Below, piece after piece: positions 24,597-32,742 of a stretch of 33,643 nt of DNA. Source of the DNA: Promethearchaeota archaeon (GTDB lineage Archaea > Asgardarchaeota > Lokiarchaeia > Sigyniarchaeales > SOKP01); NCBI GenBank assembly GCA_019058425.1, contig JAHPYZ010000025.1, positions 1 through 33,643 of the forward strand. The letters run 5' to 3'. Position numbers and translations under genes: made by a program. The notes under the pieces were generated by a model. It searched no databases. It saw only the letters and a list, made by a program, of their open reading frames with translations, and had not been told where the DNA came from. How positions within the stretch are numbered: the stretch's first letter is position 1; every line of letters begins with the position of its first letter.

Positions 24597-26078
24597 ATGG
24601 TTGAATTGAAATGGAAAGGCAAAGTGGAAAAAGAGGATATTATTTCAAAAACAAATGAAATTAAACCATTTCATATTATCGATATATATCCCTCTATCAA
24701 CATAGATTCTAAAGTGGATGATAGATGGGAAAATCTTCTGATTTGGGGAGAAAATAAGGTAGTAATGAATTCATTGTTAGAGGAGTTTAAGAATAAAATC
24801 TCTCTTATATATATCGATCCCCCTTTTGCTACTGGAGGTAATTTCAATCTTAAGATTCAAATTGGAGAGAATGGTAATTATATAGATGATATTGCTTATG
24901 AAGACAAATGGAAAGAAGGTTTAAAATCCTATTTAGATTTTATGCGTGAACGATTAATTTTAATGAAATCTTTATTAACTAATAGTGGATCTATATTTTT
25001 ACATCTAGATTGGCATATTTCTCATTATATAAAAGTTATAATGGATGAAATTTTTGGATATGATAATTTTAGAAATGAGATAATATGGGCTTATCCTGCA
25101 GCTTCAGTAAAAACAAGAAGATATTTTATTAGGTCATATGATACTATTCTTTTCTACTCAAAATCTGATGATTATATTTTTAAAGATGATCCTAATATAT
25201 ATCAAGAATTCTCTAACAGAGTTAAAAATGCATTAAAAAAGGATGATAAAGGTATATATTATTACAGAGGTGGAAGTCATAATGGAAAAAAGTTATCTAG
25301 GAAAGTATACGTAGAAAAGGAAGGAATTTTCCCTAGAGATGTGTGGAGTGATATTCCCTATATTAGGGCTAACACCTCAGAATATCAAGGTTTTTCAACA
25401 CAAAAACCAGAACGTCTTTTAAAAAGAATTATTTTAGCATCAACAAATAAAAATGATATTGTAACAGATTTTTTCTGTGGTTCAGGTACCACACTAGCTG
25501 TAGCAGAAAAACTTGTAAGACGCTGGATCGGATGTGATTTAAATAAACATGCGATTCATATGACAAGGAAAAGAATACTAAACATAGATAAAAGTAATGA
25601 TATTTTAGATTGGAAGAAAATATACAAGAAAAAGCCTCAATCTTTTAAAATTTTAGGAGTTAGAAAAATGGAGGAGCTAGACGCCATTGCCTATAAGCTT
25701 CTTAAAAGAAAAGCCCAAGACAATAAAATTATCAATAAATCCCCCAATTTATATGTGAAAATTCATCAACATGACAATAAGATCAATGTAGAATTGACTG
25801 ATTATGAAATACCTTTTATTGATTTAATATCAGATAAAGTTAAAGAAAACATTAAGTCTTTTTCAGATTGGATTGATTATTGGGCTGTGGATTTTGTGCC
25901 TCAAAATAACATTTTTAAAAACATGTGGTTTTCCTGTAGGACGCCAAAAGTTAGAACATTAGCTTTAAAATCAGATATATATCAATATGATATATCTGGG
26001 ATTTATAATATTTTAGTAAAGACAATTGATATTTTTGGTATTGAAACTATAGTATCGCATGAAATTAAACTGGCTTAA
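24597..26078 (+). CDS. Solitary beta-class DNA adenine methyltransferase (Mod-like)
   Basis: A 493-residue site-specific methyltransferase. Catalytic motif IV is DPPF (74-77) and the S-adenosylmethionine motif I is DFFCGSGTT (291-299). The order IV...I is the beta class seen in type III Mod subunits and orphan N6-adenine enzymes, with the target-recognition region (about 160-265) between them. FSTQKPERLLKRII (266-279) is the conserved helix leading to motif I. A C-terminal region of ~160 residues (331-493), mostly beta-strands, is additional and unrecognised. No restriction endonuclease or Res gene is adjacent: the neighbours are aspS (divergent) and truD (convergent, overlapping 14 bases). 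It is therefore probably an orphan regulatory or protective methylase. An N4-cytosine target is a less likely alternative. Confidence 0.88.
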   Translation: MVELKWKGKVEKEDIISKTNEIKPFHIIDIYPSINIDSKVDDRWENLLIWGENKVVMNSLLEEFKNKISLIYIDPPFATGGNFNLKIQIGENGNYIDDIAYEDKWKEGLKSYLDFMRERLILMKSLLTNSGSIFLHLDWHISHYIKVIMDEIFGYDNFRNEIIWAYPAASVKTRRYFIRSYDTILFYSKSDDYIFKDDPNIYQEFSNRVKNALKKDDKGIYYYRGGSHNGKKLSRKVYVEKEGIFPRDVWSDIPYIRANTSEYQGFSTQKPERLLKRIILASTNKNDIVTDFFCGSGTTLAVAEKLVRRWIGCDLNKHAIHMTRKRILNIDKSNDILDWKKIYKKKPQSFKILGVRKMEELDAIAYKLLKRKAQDNKIINKSPNLYVKIHQHDNKINVELTDYEIPFIDLISDKVKENIKSFSDWIDYWAVDFVPQNNIFKNMWFSCRTPKVRTLALKSDIYQYDISGIYNILVKTIDIFGIETIVSHEIKLA

Positions 26079-27456
26079 TAAGCTCTCTAATTAACATAGT
26101 AGCATAGTTCCCTTTTTGTAAAGAAAATTCAAATTTAATTTTTGTTTTTCTTGGATTAAGATCATCATCCGTAATTTCTAATAATTTCAATGCCGTAGGT
26201 TTTGCAGTTAAAGCTCTAATAGACCCTTTCATCTCAAGTTCAGTATTCAAAGTATTATACAAAATATTTCTATCTATTTTTTCCTTCCTGATAATTTCTT
26301 CAAATAAGGTTTTTAACAATGGAAATGACTCTAAATCAGTAGTAGTCCCAATAATAGGCATTATTATAACGGCTCGATTTAAATTTAATGCTTTTCTCAA
26401 GAATTTATCATAAAGTCCCCCATATTTATACTTCACATATGTGAGATTTCCATTATAGTCATCTAATAAACAAATAACGTCGCCTTTTATTGGTTTAAAT
26501 AAAGGTAAGCCTTTCTCAACCCTTAATGAAAGCATCTTATTGAAAAGATATGATTGAAAGGAACTAATTAATAACTTTTTCAAATCAGAGTGTAATGTAT
26601 TAATACTACCCCGATAATCTTTTGGATTTTCAATTAAGTAATAGAGCATGTTTTTCTCATACGTTAGGTTTTTTGGAAAGTTTTCATAAGCCTTTTCAAA
26701 ATCCCTTGTATTTCTGAATTCTCTCCTTGCGATCTTTGATTCATTAGACTCAGTGGTATAAGTAGTTGATACAAATTCTTCAAAAGCTTTCTTAAAATTA
26801 CCTTCTAGAATATATCGTCCAACAATATGAGAGTTCGGTCTATAACTTCCAAATCTTTGAAGTCCAAAATAATTGGGAAATCCAAATCTACTCAGAAGAC
26901 TAAAATGTTTTTCTAATCTAATCTTCAAATTCTCACTTTTTTCTACATTTCTTATTAAAACTGTAAAATTATTTCCCCAATGACTTCCAAGTTTAACAGG
27001 TTTCTTTGCGGGAGAAATATTTCTAATGAAAATATCTTTTAGATTTAATTTTTTTAGAATATCTATGTAATCTCCTTTTACTGAAATTTTTTGAACTGAT
27101 ATGGAGTGTTTATCCTTCAATCCCGAGTAATTTATCATTTTATAAGGAATTTTCAAGGCGTTACTTATCTGTCTTAAAGCTTCGAAAGTGTCTTTATTTA
27201 CTTTTATTAAATTAAATCTCGTATATTTATCTTTTAATTCTTCAGAAAAAGAGTGAGATTTGTAATCCTCCCTAATATCAAGGATTTTTCCATTACTTTC
27301 TATTTCTTTGACTATAAAATCCTTAAAATTTTGTTTATAGTCTCCCCCAATCCCTTCAATTTGTGATGTAGCATAAGCTTTAATTCCTACAAACTTTTCT
27401 ACTTCTATTTCAGCATTTCCATTAAAATTATAAGTATCAGCTTCTTGATCTGACAA
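26065..27456 (-). CDS. truD: tRNA pseudouridine(13) synthase TruD
   Basis: Converts U13 of tRNA to pseudouridine. The 463-residue protein has the TruD signature YSGLKDKHSISVQKIS with catalytic Asp115, the N-terminal IEGIGGDYKQNFKDFIVKEI (compare G.GG.IK..PEDF.V.E) and FPNYFGLQRFG...NSHIVGRYIL (~195-220). The insertion (TRUD) domain occupies roughly 225-390. This length is typical of archaeal enzymes. The first ~20 residues are acidic and poorly conserved, so the exact start could be later. Its 3' end overlaps the convergent methyltransferase by 14 bases. It lies 23 bases downstream of pth2 on the same strand, likely one transcript. Confidence 0.94.
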   Translation of the reverse strand: MSDQEADTYNFNGNAEIEVEKFVGIKAYATSQIEGIGGDYKQNFKDFIVKEIESNGKILDIREDYKSHSFSEELKDKYTRFNLIKVNKDTFEALRQISNALKIPYKMINYSGLKDKHSISVQKISVKGDYIDILKKLNLKDIFIRNISPAKKPVKLGSHWGNNFTVLIRNVEKSENLKIRLEKHFSLLSRFGFPNYFGLQRFGSYRPNSHIVGRYILEGNFKKAFEEFVSTTYTTESNESKIARREFRNTRDFEKAYENFPKNLTYEKNMLYYLIENPKDYRGSINTLHSDLKKLLISSFQSYLFNKMLSLRVEKGLPLFKPIKGDVICLLDDYNGNLTYVKYKYGGLYDKFLRKALNLNRAVIIMPIIGTTTDLESFPLLKTLFEEIIRKEKIDRNILYNTLNTELEMKGSIRALTAKPTALKLLEITDDDLNPRKTKIKFEFSLQKGNYATMLIRELIKPV

Positions 27457-27479
27457 TTTAATTGCCTATGTTGTTAATA

Positions 27480-27836
27480 TTATAATAGTTTTAAATCTCC
27501 AGTAATTTTATCAATTTCTGTAGATAAAACAGGCCCAATTCCAATAGCGGTTGTTGTACCTGGCGTTAGTTGAGTTAATCCTGCATCATTAACAACAAAA
27601 TATGGAATTTTGTTCGATTCAAATTTTCCTATAAATTCTTTTAATTGATCCATACTTTGGATTTTTAGAACCACTTTTTTCTGTCCAGTATTCTTCCAAT
27701 TCTTCCAAACTGGCTTATTTTGGATTCTTACTAGATCTGATGCTGAAACGCTAGCATGACATGACTGGGCACACTTCTTTCCAGTTCCCATTTTAAGATC
27801 AATCCTAACTAAAATTACTTGTTTGTATTCTTCCAC
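27480..27836 (-). CDS. pth2: Peptidyl-tRNA hydrolase 2
   Basis: Releases peptides from prematurely dropped peptidyl-tRNA. The 118-residue protein matches the whole Pth2 family: [24 protein letters not shown] at the N-terminus (usual KMGKGKIAAQxxHA), [11 protein letters not shown] in the middle, then [20 protein letters not shown] (catalytic Asp84) and the C-terminal ITGDLKLL. Length is normal (115-120). Cysteine replaces the usual small residues at positions 22 and 26 (KCAQSCHA), an oddity without an obvious consequence. It is upstream of truD (23 bases) and downstream of the Cys-cluster protein (47 bases), all on the minus strand. Confidence 0.96.
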   Translation of the reverse strand: MEEYKQVILVRIDLKMGTGKKCAQSCHASVSASDLVRIQNKPVWKNWKNTGQKKVVLKIQSMDQLKEFIGKFESNKIPYFVVNDAGLTQLTPGTTTAIGIGPVLSTEIDKITGDLKLL

Positions 27837-27883
27837 AATAAATCACTTAAATATTATAAAAATAGTTAATTTAATCTTTTTGA

Positions 27884-28396
27884 TTATTGAAATTCTACTC
27901 TTGTTATATTTCCAGTTAATTCATATATCAATTCTTCAAGTTCTTCTTTAGTAAATAAAAAATTCTCCTTTTCATCCTCCCATAACACCGCCCTAAACTG
28001 AACATCTCCCGTAGCTAAAAAGATCTCGTTAAGAGATACGAGTTTATAAGGTGCAATTAAAGCTTCCACAACTGGACGAGGCTTATTTGTTTTTTCAATA
28101 AAAATTATTTCATCTATCTCATAGGTTTCTTTGATCCAAGTTATTAAATCAAGAGATATTCTCAATTTATCCTTTTTTCCCACCACTAGTATTACTACAT
28201 CTTCAAAATCTATGGCTTTATAAAATGAAATATCTTTTAGAAAAGCAAATTTTTCATCTTCTTCCTCTAATTTAATAAGATCTTTTGCCAAATCAATTTC
28301 AAATTCAGTTATTTCTCCAGCATCAAGCCTAGCTTGACAATTAGTACATAAGAAACCAGAGTTTATGCATGTCTTATCTGCTGGAAGAACTTTCAT
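27884..28396 (-). CDS. Archaeal Cys-cluster/KH-like predicted RNA-binding protein
   Basis: A 170-residue protein with an N-terminal Cys cluster, C10, C17 and C20 (TCINSGFLCTNCQARLDAGEITEFEIDLAK). This is the layout of an archaeal family annotated as NusA-like or KH-domain transcription factor, which starts with a CxxxGxLCxxCExKLxxGEI segment. The following region, SFYKAIDFEDVVILVVGKKDKLRISLDLITWIKETYE, takes the place of the KH domain, but the usual GxxG loop is not evident (KKDKLR at that position). RNA binding may be altered. It heads the minus-strand set with pth2 and truD. The assignment is from memory of the family and is moderate. Confidence 0.55.
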   Translation of the reverse strand: MKVLPADKTCINSGFLCTNCQARLDAGEITEFEIDLAKDLIKLEEEDEKFAFLKDISFYKAIDFEDVVILVVGKKDKLRISLDLITWIKETYEIDEIIFIEKTNKPRPVVEALIAPYKLVSLNEIFLATGDVQFRAVLWEDEKENFLFTKEELEELIYELTGNITRVEFQ

Positions 28397-28600
28397 TTGA
28401 TTTAAACCAGATTAAATATCCCAACTAATGTATTATTCTATTATATCGCATTGATAAATAGTATAGTGATTGATATCTATTAAAAATGGTTAATTAAGTT
28501 TATCATAAGGTTTCTTAAATTTAGTATTTAAATGGAATAATTTTAGAATTATTTATCTATTAAATACGAAAATTCTTTTTTCTAATTTTAATAGATTGAT

Positions 28601-29521
28601 TTATAGATTTAAAGATAAGTGTAAGTTTAAATCTTGTTCAATCATTGAAATATCTCTTAATACATCTTTAAATTCTTCACGAGATACCTTATTTTTATTA
28701 AGGAGTATTTTCGCAAGCGTTTTATATTTATCGATAATATTTGGATCAACAAAATTTTCTAGTTTTATACAAAAGGAATACAGATATGAATATGCTTCAG
28801 CATATTTTGAGTATTCTATTGATTCTTTAACCTTTTCTAAATAATATTGCAGTCTTAAATTGCGATCCTTAATCTCGTCCTTAAGTGATTTAGATTCTGT
28901 TTGATATTCGATAAACTTCTCATCATCATGAAGTTTTTCCGAAATTTCTATTAAATTTTTTGATATTACATATTTTTTCATAATATTTTGTTCAGTTAAG
29001 TATGATACACTAAGTTCTTCTCTTTTATTTAGTAGATCTTCTCTTAATTGTTCAGAAAGTGCACCTTTCTGTTCCCAAATCGATTTTAGGATTGTACTTT
29101 GATTACTAGTTAGAGATGACCCATCTAATAGCTTTTTATCCGAAAGGATTAGTTGAATAATTTTTAAATCAAATATTTCAAGTTTTTCTGGTTTACGATC
29201 CCAGTTTACAAACAATTCCTGATGATTCAAAATAATAGTAATTATTTTGGGGATTAATTTTTGAACTTCTTTTATATCTTCCTTATCAGTTATAATAACT
29301 AAATCTGTTAAAACTTCTGAGACTCGATTAATTACCACAAAATATTCGCCTAATTCAATGGTGTTTAAAGATTCCGTACTGCTTTCTGTGAGTTCTGAGA
29401 CAAAAGTCTGTAGTGCTGTAAAAAAAGAATCAAACATCTCTAATTTTTCATCACTCTGAAAGCTCTTATTATATAGGAGATCTTTTGACTCACTCTGAAA
29501 AATATATAGTGCTTGTATCAT
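28601..29521 (-). CDS. Probable longin-like domain protein with helical C-terminal region
   Basis: A 306-residue protein. Residues 1-110 (MIQALYIFQSESKDLLYNKSF..., then FDSFFTALQTFVSEL..., LNTIELGEYFVVINRVSEVLTDLVIITDKED and IPKIITIILNHQEL) show the strand-strand-helix-strand-strand-strand-helix order of longin/adaptin-sigma-like domains. This includes the initial aliphatic strand, the F..A...F helix and the L.V..D strand. Longin and roadblock proteins in Asgard archaea are proposed partners of small GTPases. Residues 130-306 are helical with coiled-coil character and a short TPR-like segment (YAEAYSYLYSFCIKLENF). No GTPase gene is adjacent. A minus-strand TATA-like TATATATTAT lies near 29570-29580. 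The assignment is structural pattern reading by eye, not a search. Confidence 0.6.
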   Translation of the reverse strand: MIQALYIFQSESKDLLYNKSFQSDEKLEMFDSFFTALQTFVSELTESSTESLNTIELGEYFVVINRVSEVLTDLVIITDKEDIKEVQKLIPKIITIILNHQELFVNWDRKPEKLEIFDLKIIQLILSDKKLLDGSSLTSNQSTILKSIWEQKGALSEQLREDLLNKREELSVSYLTEQNIMKKYVISKNLIEISEKLHDDEKFIEYQTESKSLKDEIKDRNLRLQYYLEKVKESIEYSKYAEAYSYLYSFCIKLENFVDPNIIDKYKTLAKILLNKNKVSREEFKDVLRDISMIEQDLNLHLSLNL

Positions 29522-29585
29522 CGTTAAAATCTCTTAATCATTGTCATAACTAAAAATAAGATCAAAATAAGATAATATATAATTA

Positions 29586-29601
29586 ACTTTTTCGAAAAAG
29601 T
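29586..29601. promoter_or_regulatory. Perfect 16-base palindrome between eL38 and the longin-like gene
   Basis: ACTTTTTCGAAAAAGT is a perfect palindrome, 65-80 bases before the longin-like ATG and just upstream of its candidate TATA box. It could be an operator, or a hairpin terminating the eL38 transcript (T-rich when read on either strand). Its ends ACTTT/AAAGT recur in the palindrome at 30051-30064. Confidence 0.4.
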
Positions 29602-29719
29602 GAGTAATATAGTTATTTGTTTAGGTTTATTGATTGTTAAATTAGTCTTGGGGGGAAGTTTTACTCCAATTTCTAATTTTGTTAGTAGAGTAGGTTATCG
29701 CTAGTTAATTAACCAACTT

Positions 29720-29914
29720 TCACAATTCTATTACGTCACAACTGATATTTCGAAGCAGCCTTTCTGCTGTCGCTGGATCTGTTTTAAATGTATAAAGAAT
29801 TTTCTTAGTTCTTAATTTTAACTTCACTACAGTTTTTAGACGCTTAACTCGACAATGAATTGCATATTCGGAGATTTCCATGAATTTTCCTTCATCAAAT
29901 AATTCCCTTGGCAC
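29720..29914 (-). CDS. rpl38e: Large-subunit ribosomal protein eL38
   Basis: The 64-residue product aligns along its whole length with eL38: MPRELFDEGKFMEISEYAIHCRVKRLKTVVKLKLRTKKILYTFKTDP ending with AERLLRNISCDVIEL. Compare the eukaryotic pattern MPxEIxEIKxFLxxAR...K.VKxKxNxxxVKFKxRxSxYLYTLxxxDxxKAEKLxQSLPxGLxVxEL. eL38 is present in eukaryotes and some archaea, including Asgard lineages, and absent from bacteria. It is divergent from eL40 with 187 bases between the start codons. On the minus strand a CTATAAATAAT box near 29962-29972 is its likely TATA element, 45-60 bases before the ATG. Confidence 0.88.
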   Translation of the reverse strand: MPRELFDEGKFMEISEYAIHCRVKRLKTVVKLKLRTKKILYTFKTDPATAERLLRNISCDVIEL

Positions 29915-30050
29915 ATTAACTCAACTAATCTTACTTAATGTATAGTATGAATAGATCTATTATTTATAGAATTTTAATTTTATCATATTTTACCATGTCT
30001 AAACAAAAATTTTATTTTAAATCATGTTTTCTAGAAATTATTCTTATTAC

Positions 30051-30068
30051 ACTTTGATCAAAGTATAA
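30051..30068 (+). promoter_or_regulatory. eL40 promoter with overlapping 14-base palindrome
   Basis: ACTTTGATCAAAGT at 30051-30064 is a perfect palindrome, extendable to TAcACTTTGATCAAAGTaTA (30048-30067) with one mismatched position. Its right arm runs into the AGTATAAT TATA-like box (30062-30069), about 35 bases before the eL40 ATG. The position fits an operator blocking TBP/TFB binding. The palindrome could also be read from the eL38 side of this divergent region. Confidence 0.45.
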
Positions 30069-30101
30069 TTTTTTCTGAATAAAATAACTATTAAAAATAA
30101 A

Positions 30102-30266
30102 ATGAGCCCTATAGACGATCCAGTGAAGAGGAGAATCGCAAGATATCATTTACTCGAGAAAACCGTTTGTAGACGATGCGGAGCTCTTAATCCACTCAGA
30201 GCAAAGAAATGTCGTAGATGCCATGGAAAAGATCTAAGATTAAAAAGGAGAGAACTCACAAAATAA
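30102..30266 (+). CDS. rpl40e: Large-subunit ribosomal protein eL40
   Basis: The 54-residue product carries the eL40 zinc ribbon: VCRRCGALNPLRAKKCRRCHGKDLRLKRRE with C23, C26, C37 and C40, and the N-terminal DDPVKRRIARYHLLEKTVC typical of the archaeal protein. In eukaryotes eL40 is made as a ubiquitin fusion; here, as in other archaea, it stands alone. The ATG at 30102 is about 10 bases after the expected transcription start, so the leader is very short. It is followed by the chaperonin gene on the same strand with 209 bases between and a separate promoter. Confidence 0.93.
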   Translation: MSPIDDPVKRRIARYHLLEKTVCRRCGALNPLRAKKCRRCHGKDLRLKRRELTK

Positions 30267-30411
30267 ATCCTTATCTTATTGTTATCAATATTATAGATTA
30301 AGAAAGTATGTTTCTCCCTACTATTTAGTACTATAAAAATCATAAAATTAAGTCATTTTTCTCGTGGAATTCAAAATTCGTAAACTTTTTTAATTTTATG
30401 ACTTAGAGATC

Positions 30412-30420
30412 TATATAAAT
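30412..30420 (+). promoter_or_regulatory. TATA box of the chaperonin gene
   Basis: TATATAAAT at 30412-30420 is the best TATA element before the chaperonin. Transcription would start near 30440-30445, leaving a ~35-base leader that contains a GAGTGA purine run six bases before ATG 30476. Upstream, TCATAAAATT (30339-30348) and AATTTTATGA (30392-30401) form a 10-base inverted repeat of unknown meaning. Confidence 0.55.
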
Positions 30421-30475
30421 AAAATAATTTTTCAAAATAAAAATAATAAAATCATATTTACTAAGAGTGAAAAAA

Positions 30476-32161
30476 ATGGCACAATTAGGCGGAACACCCG
30501 TATTAATTATGAAAGAAGGTACAGAACGACAACGCGGAAGAGATGCGATGTCAAACAACATTGCTGCCGCAATTGTGATTGCTGAAGCTGTAAGAACATC
30601 ACTCGGACCTCGAGGTATGGACAAAATGCTCGTAGACCAGTTTGGTGATGTAGTAATTACAAACGACGGCGCAACAATCTTAAAAGAAATTGATGTACAA
30701 CACCCCGCTGCTAAAATGATGGTTGAGGTTGCAAAAACTCAAGACTCTGAAGTTGGTGATGGTACAACGACATCAGTTATTCTTGCTGGAGAATTATTGA
30801 AACGGGCTAAAAAACTACTAGAACAGAAAATACATCCTACAGTAATTACTGAAGGATTTAGAAAAGCAGCAGAAAAAGCTGTTGAAATCCTCGACGGAAT
30901 TTCAATTAAAAGTGGAATCGATGATGAAGAAGGATTGAAAAATGCCGCTATGACTTGTATGTCCAGTAAAATTGTTTCAGAATCAAAAGAAAAACTCGCT
31001 GGAATTTGTTTGGATGCTATTAAAGCTATTACTGAAAAACAAGAAGATGGAACCTACACAGCGGACATTGAAAAAGTTCAAATTCAGAAAAAAGAAGGAG
31101 ATTCTATAGATGACACAAGTTTGATTAAAGGAATTATCCTAGATAAAGAAGTTGTAAGCCCAGGTATGCCAAAAAGTGTTACTGATGCTAAAATCTTACT
31201 TCTACAAAGTGCGATAGAAATTGAAAAAACAGAATTTGATGCTAAACTTCAGATCACAAGCCCAGACCAAATTCAACAATTTCTAGATGAAGAAGAAAAA
31301 ATGCTTAGGACTATGGTCGAAAAAATAGCAAATTCTGGAGCAAAAGTCGTTATCTGCCAAAAAGGAATCGATGATATGGCTCAACATTTCCTTACAAAAG
31401 CAGGTGTTATGGCTGTTAGACGAGTGAAAAAATCTGATATTGAAAAACTCTCAAAGGCTACCGGTGGCACTATCTTTACAAATCTCGATGATATTACCCC
31501 TGATAAACTTGGATGGGCTGGAGTAGTCGAAGAACGTAAAATAATGAACGATTCATGGATTTTCATTGAAGAATGTAAAGACCCAAAATCTGTTGTAATT
31601 CTTATAAGAGGTGGAACTGAACTCGTCATTGATGAAGTTGATAGAGCTATTCATGATGCTCTCTGCGTAATCAGAGATGTTGTGGAAGATCAAAAACTTG
31701 TCGGCGGAGGTGGAGCTCCTGAAATTGAAACTGCTATTCAACTACGTAAGTTTGCCTCCACACTAGGGGGACGTGAACAACTCGCTGTCGAAATATTCGC
31801 TGATTCGCTTGATATCATCCCAAAAACTCTCGCAGAAAATGCAGGATTAGACCAAATTGATACTCTCATGAAACTCAGAGCAGCTCATCAACAAGGCAAT
31901 AAATTCGCCGGACATGATCTAGACACGGGAGATGTTGTCAATGATATGGCAAGCATTGGTATTGTCGAACCTACTGTCGTAAAAGTACAAGCTATTAAAA
32001 GCTCGACTGAAGCAACATCAATGATCCTCAGGATAGATGATGTTATCGCATCAGCCAAATCTGCAATGCCTCCTGGTGGGATGCCCCCTGGAGGGATGGG
32101 TGGTATGCCTCCTGGTATGGGAGGGATGGGTGGCATGGGAATGCCTCCGGGCATGATGTGA
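30476..32161 (+). CDS. ths: Thermosome (group II chaperonin) subunit with Gly-Met-rich tail
   Basis: ATP-driven cytosolic protein-folding chamber subunit, 561 residues. The start [21 protein letters not shown] at ATG 30476 is the family N-terminus; a GTG nine bases upstream is rejected. ATP-binding motifs [12 protein letters not shown] (41-52), NDGATIL (63-69) and GDGTTTSV (94-101) are intact, as is the later GGGAPE segment. The apical domain with the helical-protrusion region lies at ~215-370. The last ~30 residues are Pro/Gly/Met repeats (MPPGGM, GMGGM), resembling the GGM tails of chaperonins that line the cavity floor. Codon use is visibly richer in C-ending codons than that of neighbouring genes, consistent with high expression. 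It is monocistronic, with a T-rich terminator downstream. Confidence 0.97.
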   Translation: MAQLGGTPVLIMKEGTERQRGRDAMSNNIAAAIVIAEAVRTSLGPRGMDKMLVDQFGDVVITNDGATILKEIDVQHPAAKMMVEVAKTQDSEVGDGTTTSVILAGELLKRAKKLLEQKIHPTVITEGFRKAAEKAVEILDGISIKSGIDDEEGLKNAAMTCMSSKIVSESKEKLAGICLDAIKAITEKQEDGTYTADIEKVQIQKKEGDSIDDTSLIKGIILDKEVVSPGMPKSVTDAKILLLQSAIEIEKTEFDAKLQITSPDQIQQFLDEEEKMLRTMVEKIANSGAKVVICQKGIDDMAQHFLTKAGVMAVRRVKKSDIEKLSKATGGTIFTNLDDITPDKLGWAGVVEERKIMNDSWIFIEECKDPKSVVILIRGGTELVIDEVDRAIHDALCVIRDVVEDQKLVGGGGAPEIETAIQLRKFASTLGGREQLAVEIFADSLDIIPKTLAENAGLDQIDTLMKLRAAHQQGNKFAGHDLDTGDVVNDMASIGIVEPTVVKVQAIKSSTEATSMILRIDDVIASAKSAMPPGGMPPGGMGGMPPGMGGMGGMGMPPGMM

Positions 32162-32182
32162 GAATCTCAAATATTTATCTTA

Positions 32183-32210
32183 ATTTATTTTTTCTTTCTA
32201 TTTTTCTTTT
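32183..32210 (+). terminator. T-rich terminator after the chaperonin gene
   Basis: About 20 bases after the stop codon the plus strand has several T-runs within 30 bases (ATTTATTTTTTC, then TTTTTCTTTT). This is the usual intrinsic termination signal of archaeal RNA polymerase. No hairpin is needed or seen directly before it. Confidence 0.6.
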
Positions 32211-32362
32211 AATCTTTAGATAATATTTAGGGTTAGTTCATACCCGAACATCCCATTTATGTTAAAAATTCATTCAAATAATTGTCAAGTTGGATTTTTT
32301 ATTTTTAAATACTCATTTGATCTACCCATAAACTTCGAAAAAAAATGGTGAAAAGATTTTAA

Positions 32363-32491
32363 ATGGCAGGCTTAGATAAGATGTATGATGCTCGTGGTTT
32401 TATCAAAAACTATTTCGCAAAACAGATTAGAGGTCTTTTAGAATCTCCTCTAAAGTCTGGTTCCAAATTTTTAATGACTCACTATTTTTAA
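32363..32491 (+). CDS. Possible 42-residue small protein in a 560-base gap
   Basis: Not recognised. An ATG frame of 42 codons (MAGLDKMYDARGFIKNYFAK...) stands in an otherwise gene-poor stretch between the chaperonin and the TPR gene. A GGTGA Shine-Dalgarno match (32347-32351) lies 11 bases before it. Its composition is less AT-rich than the flanks. The DNA of residues ~21-33 forms a hairpin (32423-32459), so the element could instead be a structured RNA or a mobile-element remnant, with the frame incidental. The rest of 32211-32742 shows only a TATA-like TTTTATACTA near 32682-32691 for the next gene. Confidence 0.3.
   Translation: MAGLDKMYDARGFIKNYFAKQIRGLLESPLKSGSKFLMTHYF
32423..32459. other. 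Eleven-pair hairpin with two-base bulge
   Basis: Left arm CAGATTAGAGG (32423-32433) pairs with CCTCTAA (32447-32453) and, after an AG bulge, TCTG (32456-32459). The loop is 13 bases. It is the strongest hairpin in the gap after the chaperonin gene. No T-run follows, so a terminator is unlikely. Confidence 0.45.
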
Positions 32492-32742
32492 GCAAATTCT
32501 AAGATACCATTTAATGACTAGATATATCCAAAATAATATATTATAAAATAGATTGTAATTGCAATAAGGTATATTTAAAATACCAGATTACTAAATCAGA
32601 ACATTGCATTAAAATCTTTTTTTAAACAGAATTCATGATATTTCCTAGAAAAGCTGTCAGAAGTTTTTTGAAAAGGTAAGTTTTTATACTATTATGTATA
32701 CATTTTTGGTAATTATTTTTTGTTATGTTTAAGGGTGTAAAG

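Noticed and set aside
24597..26078. Complete restriction-modification system
   Set aside because: Neighbouring genes on both sides are core translation genes; no endonuclease, specificity or Res gene seen.
31381..32154. Open frames on the minus strand opposite the chaperonin, one rich in Pro/Ile/Gly
   Set aside because: They mirror the chaperonin codons, including its Gly-Met tail, and have no promoter or family match.
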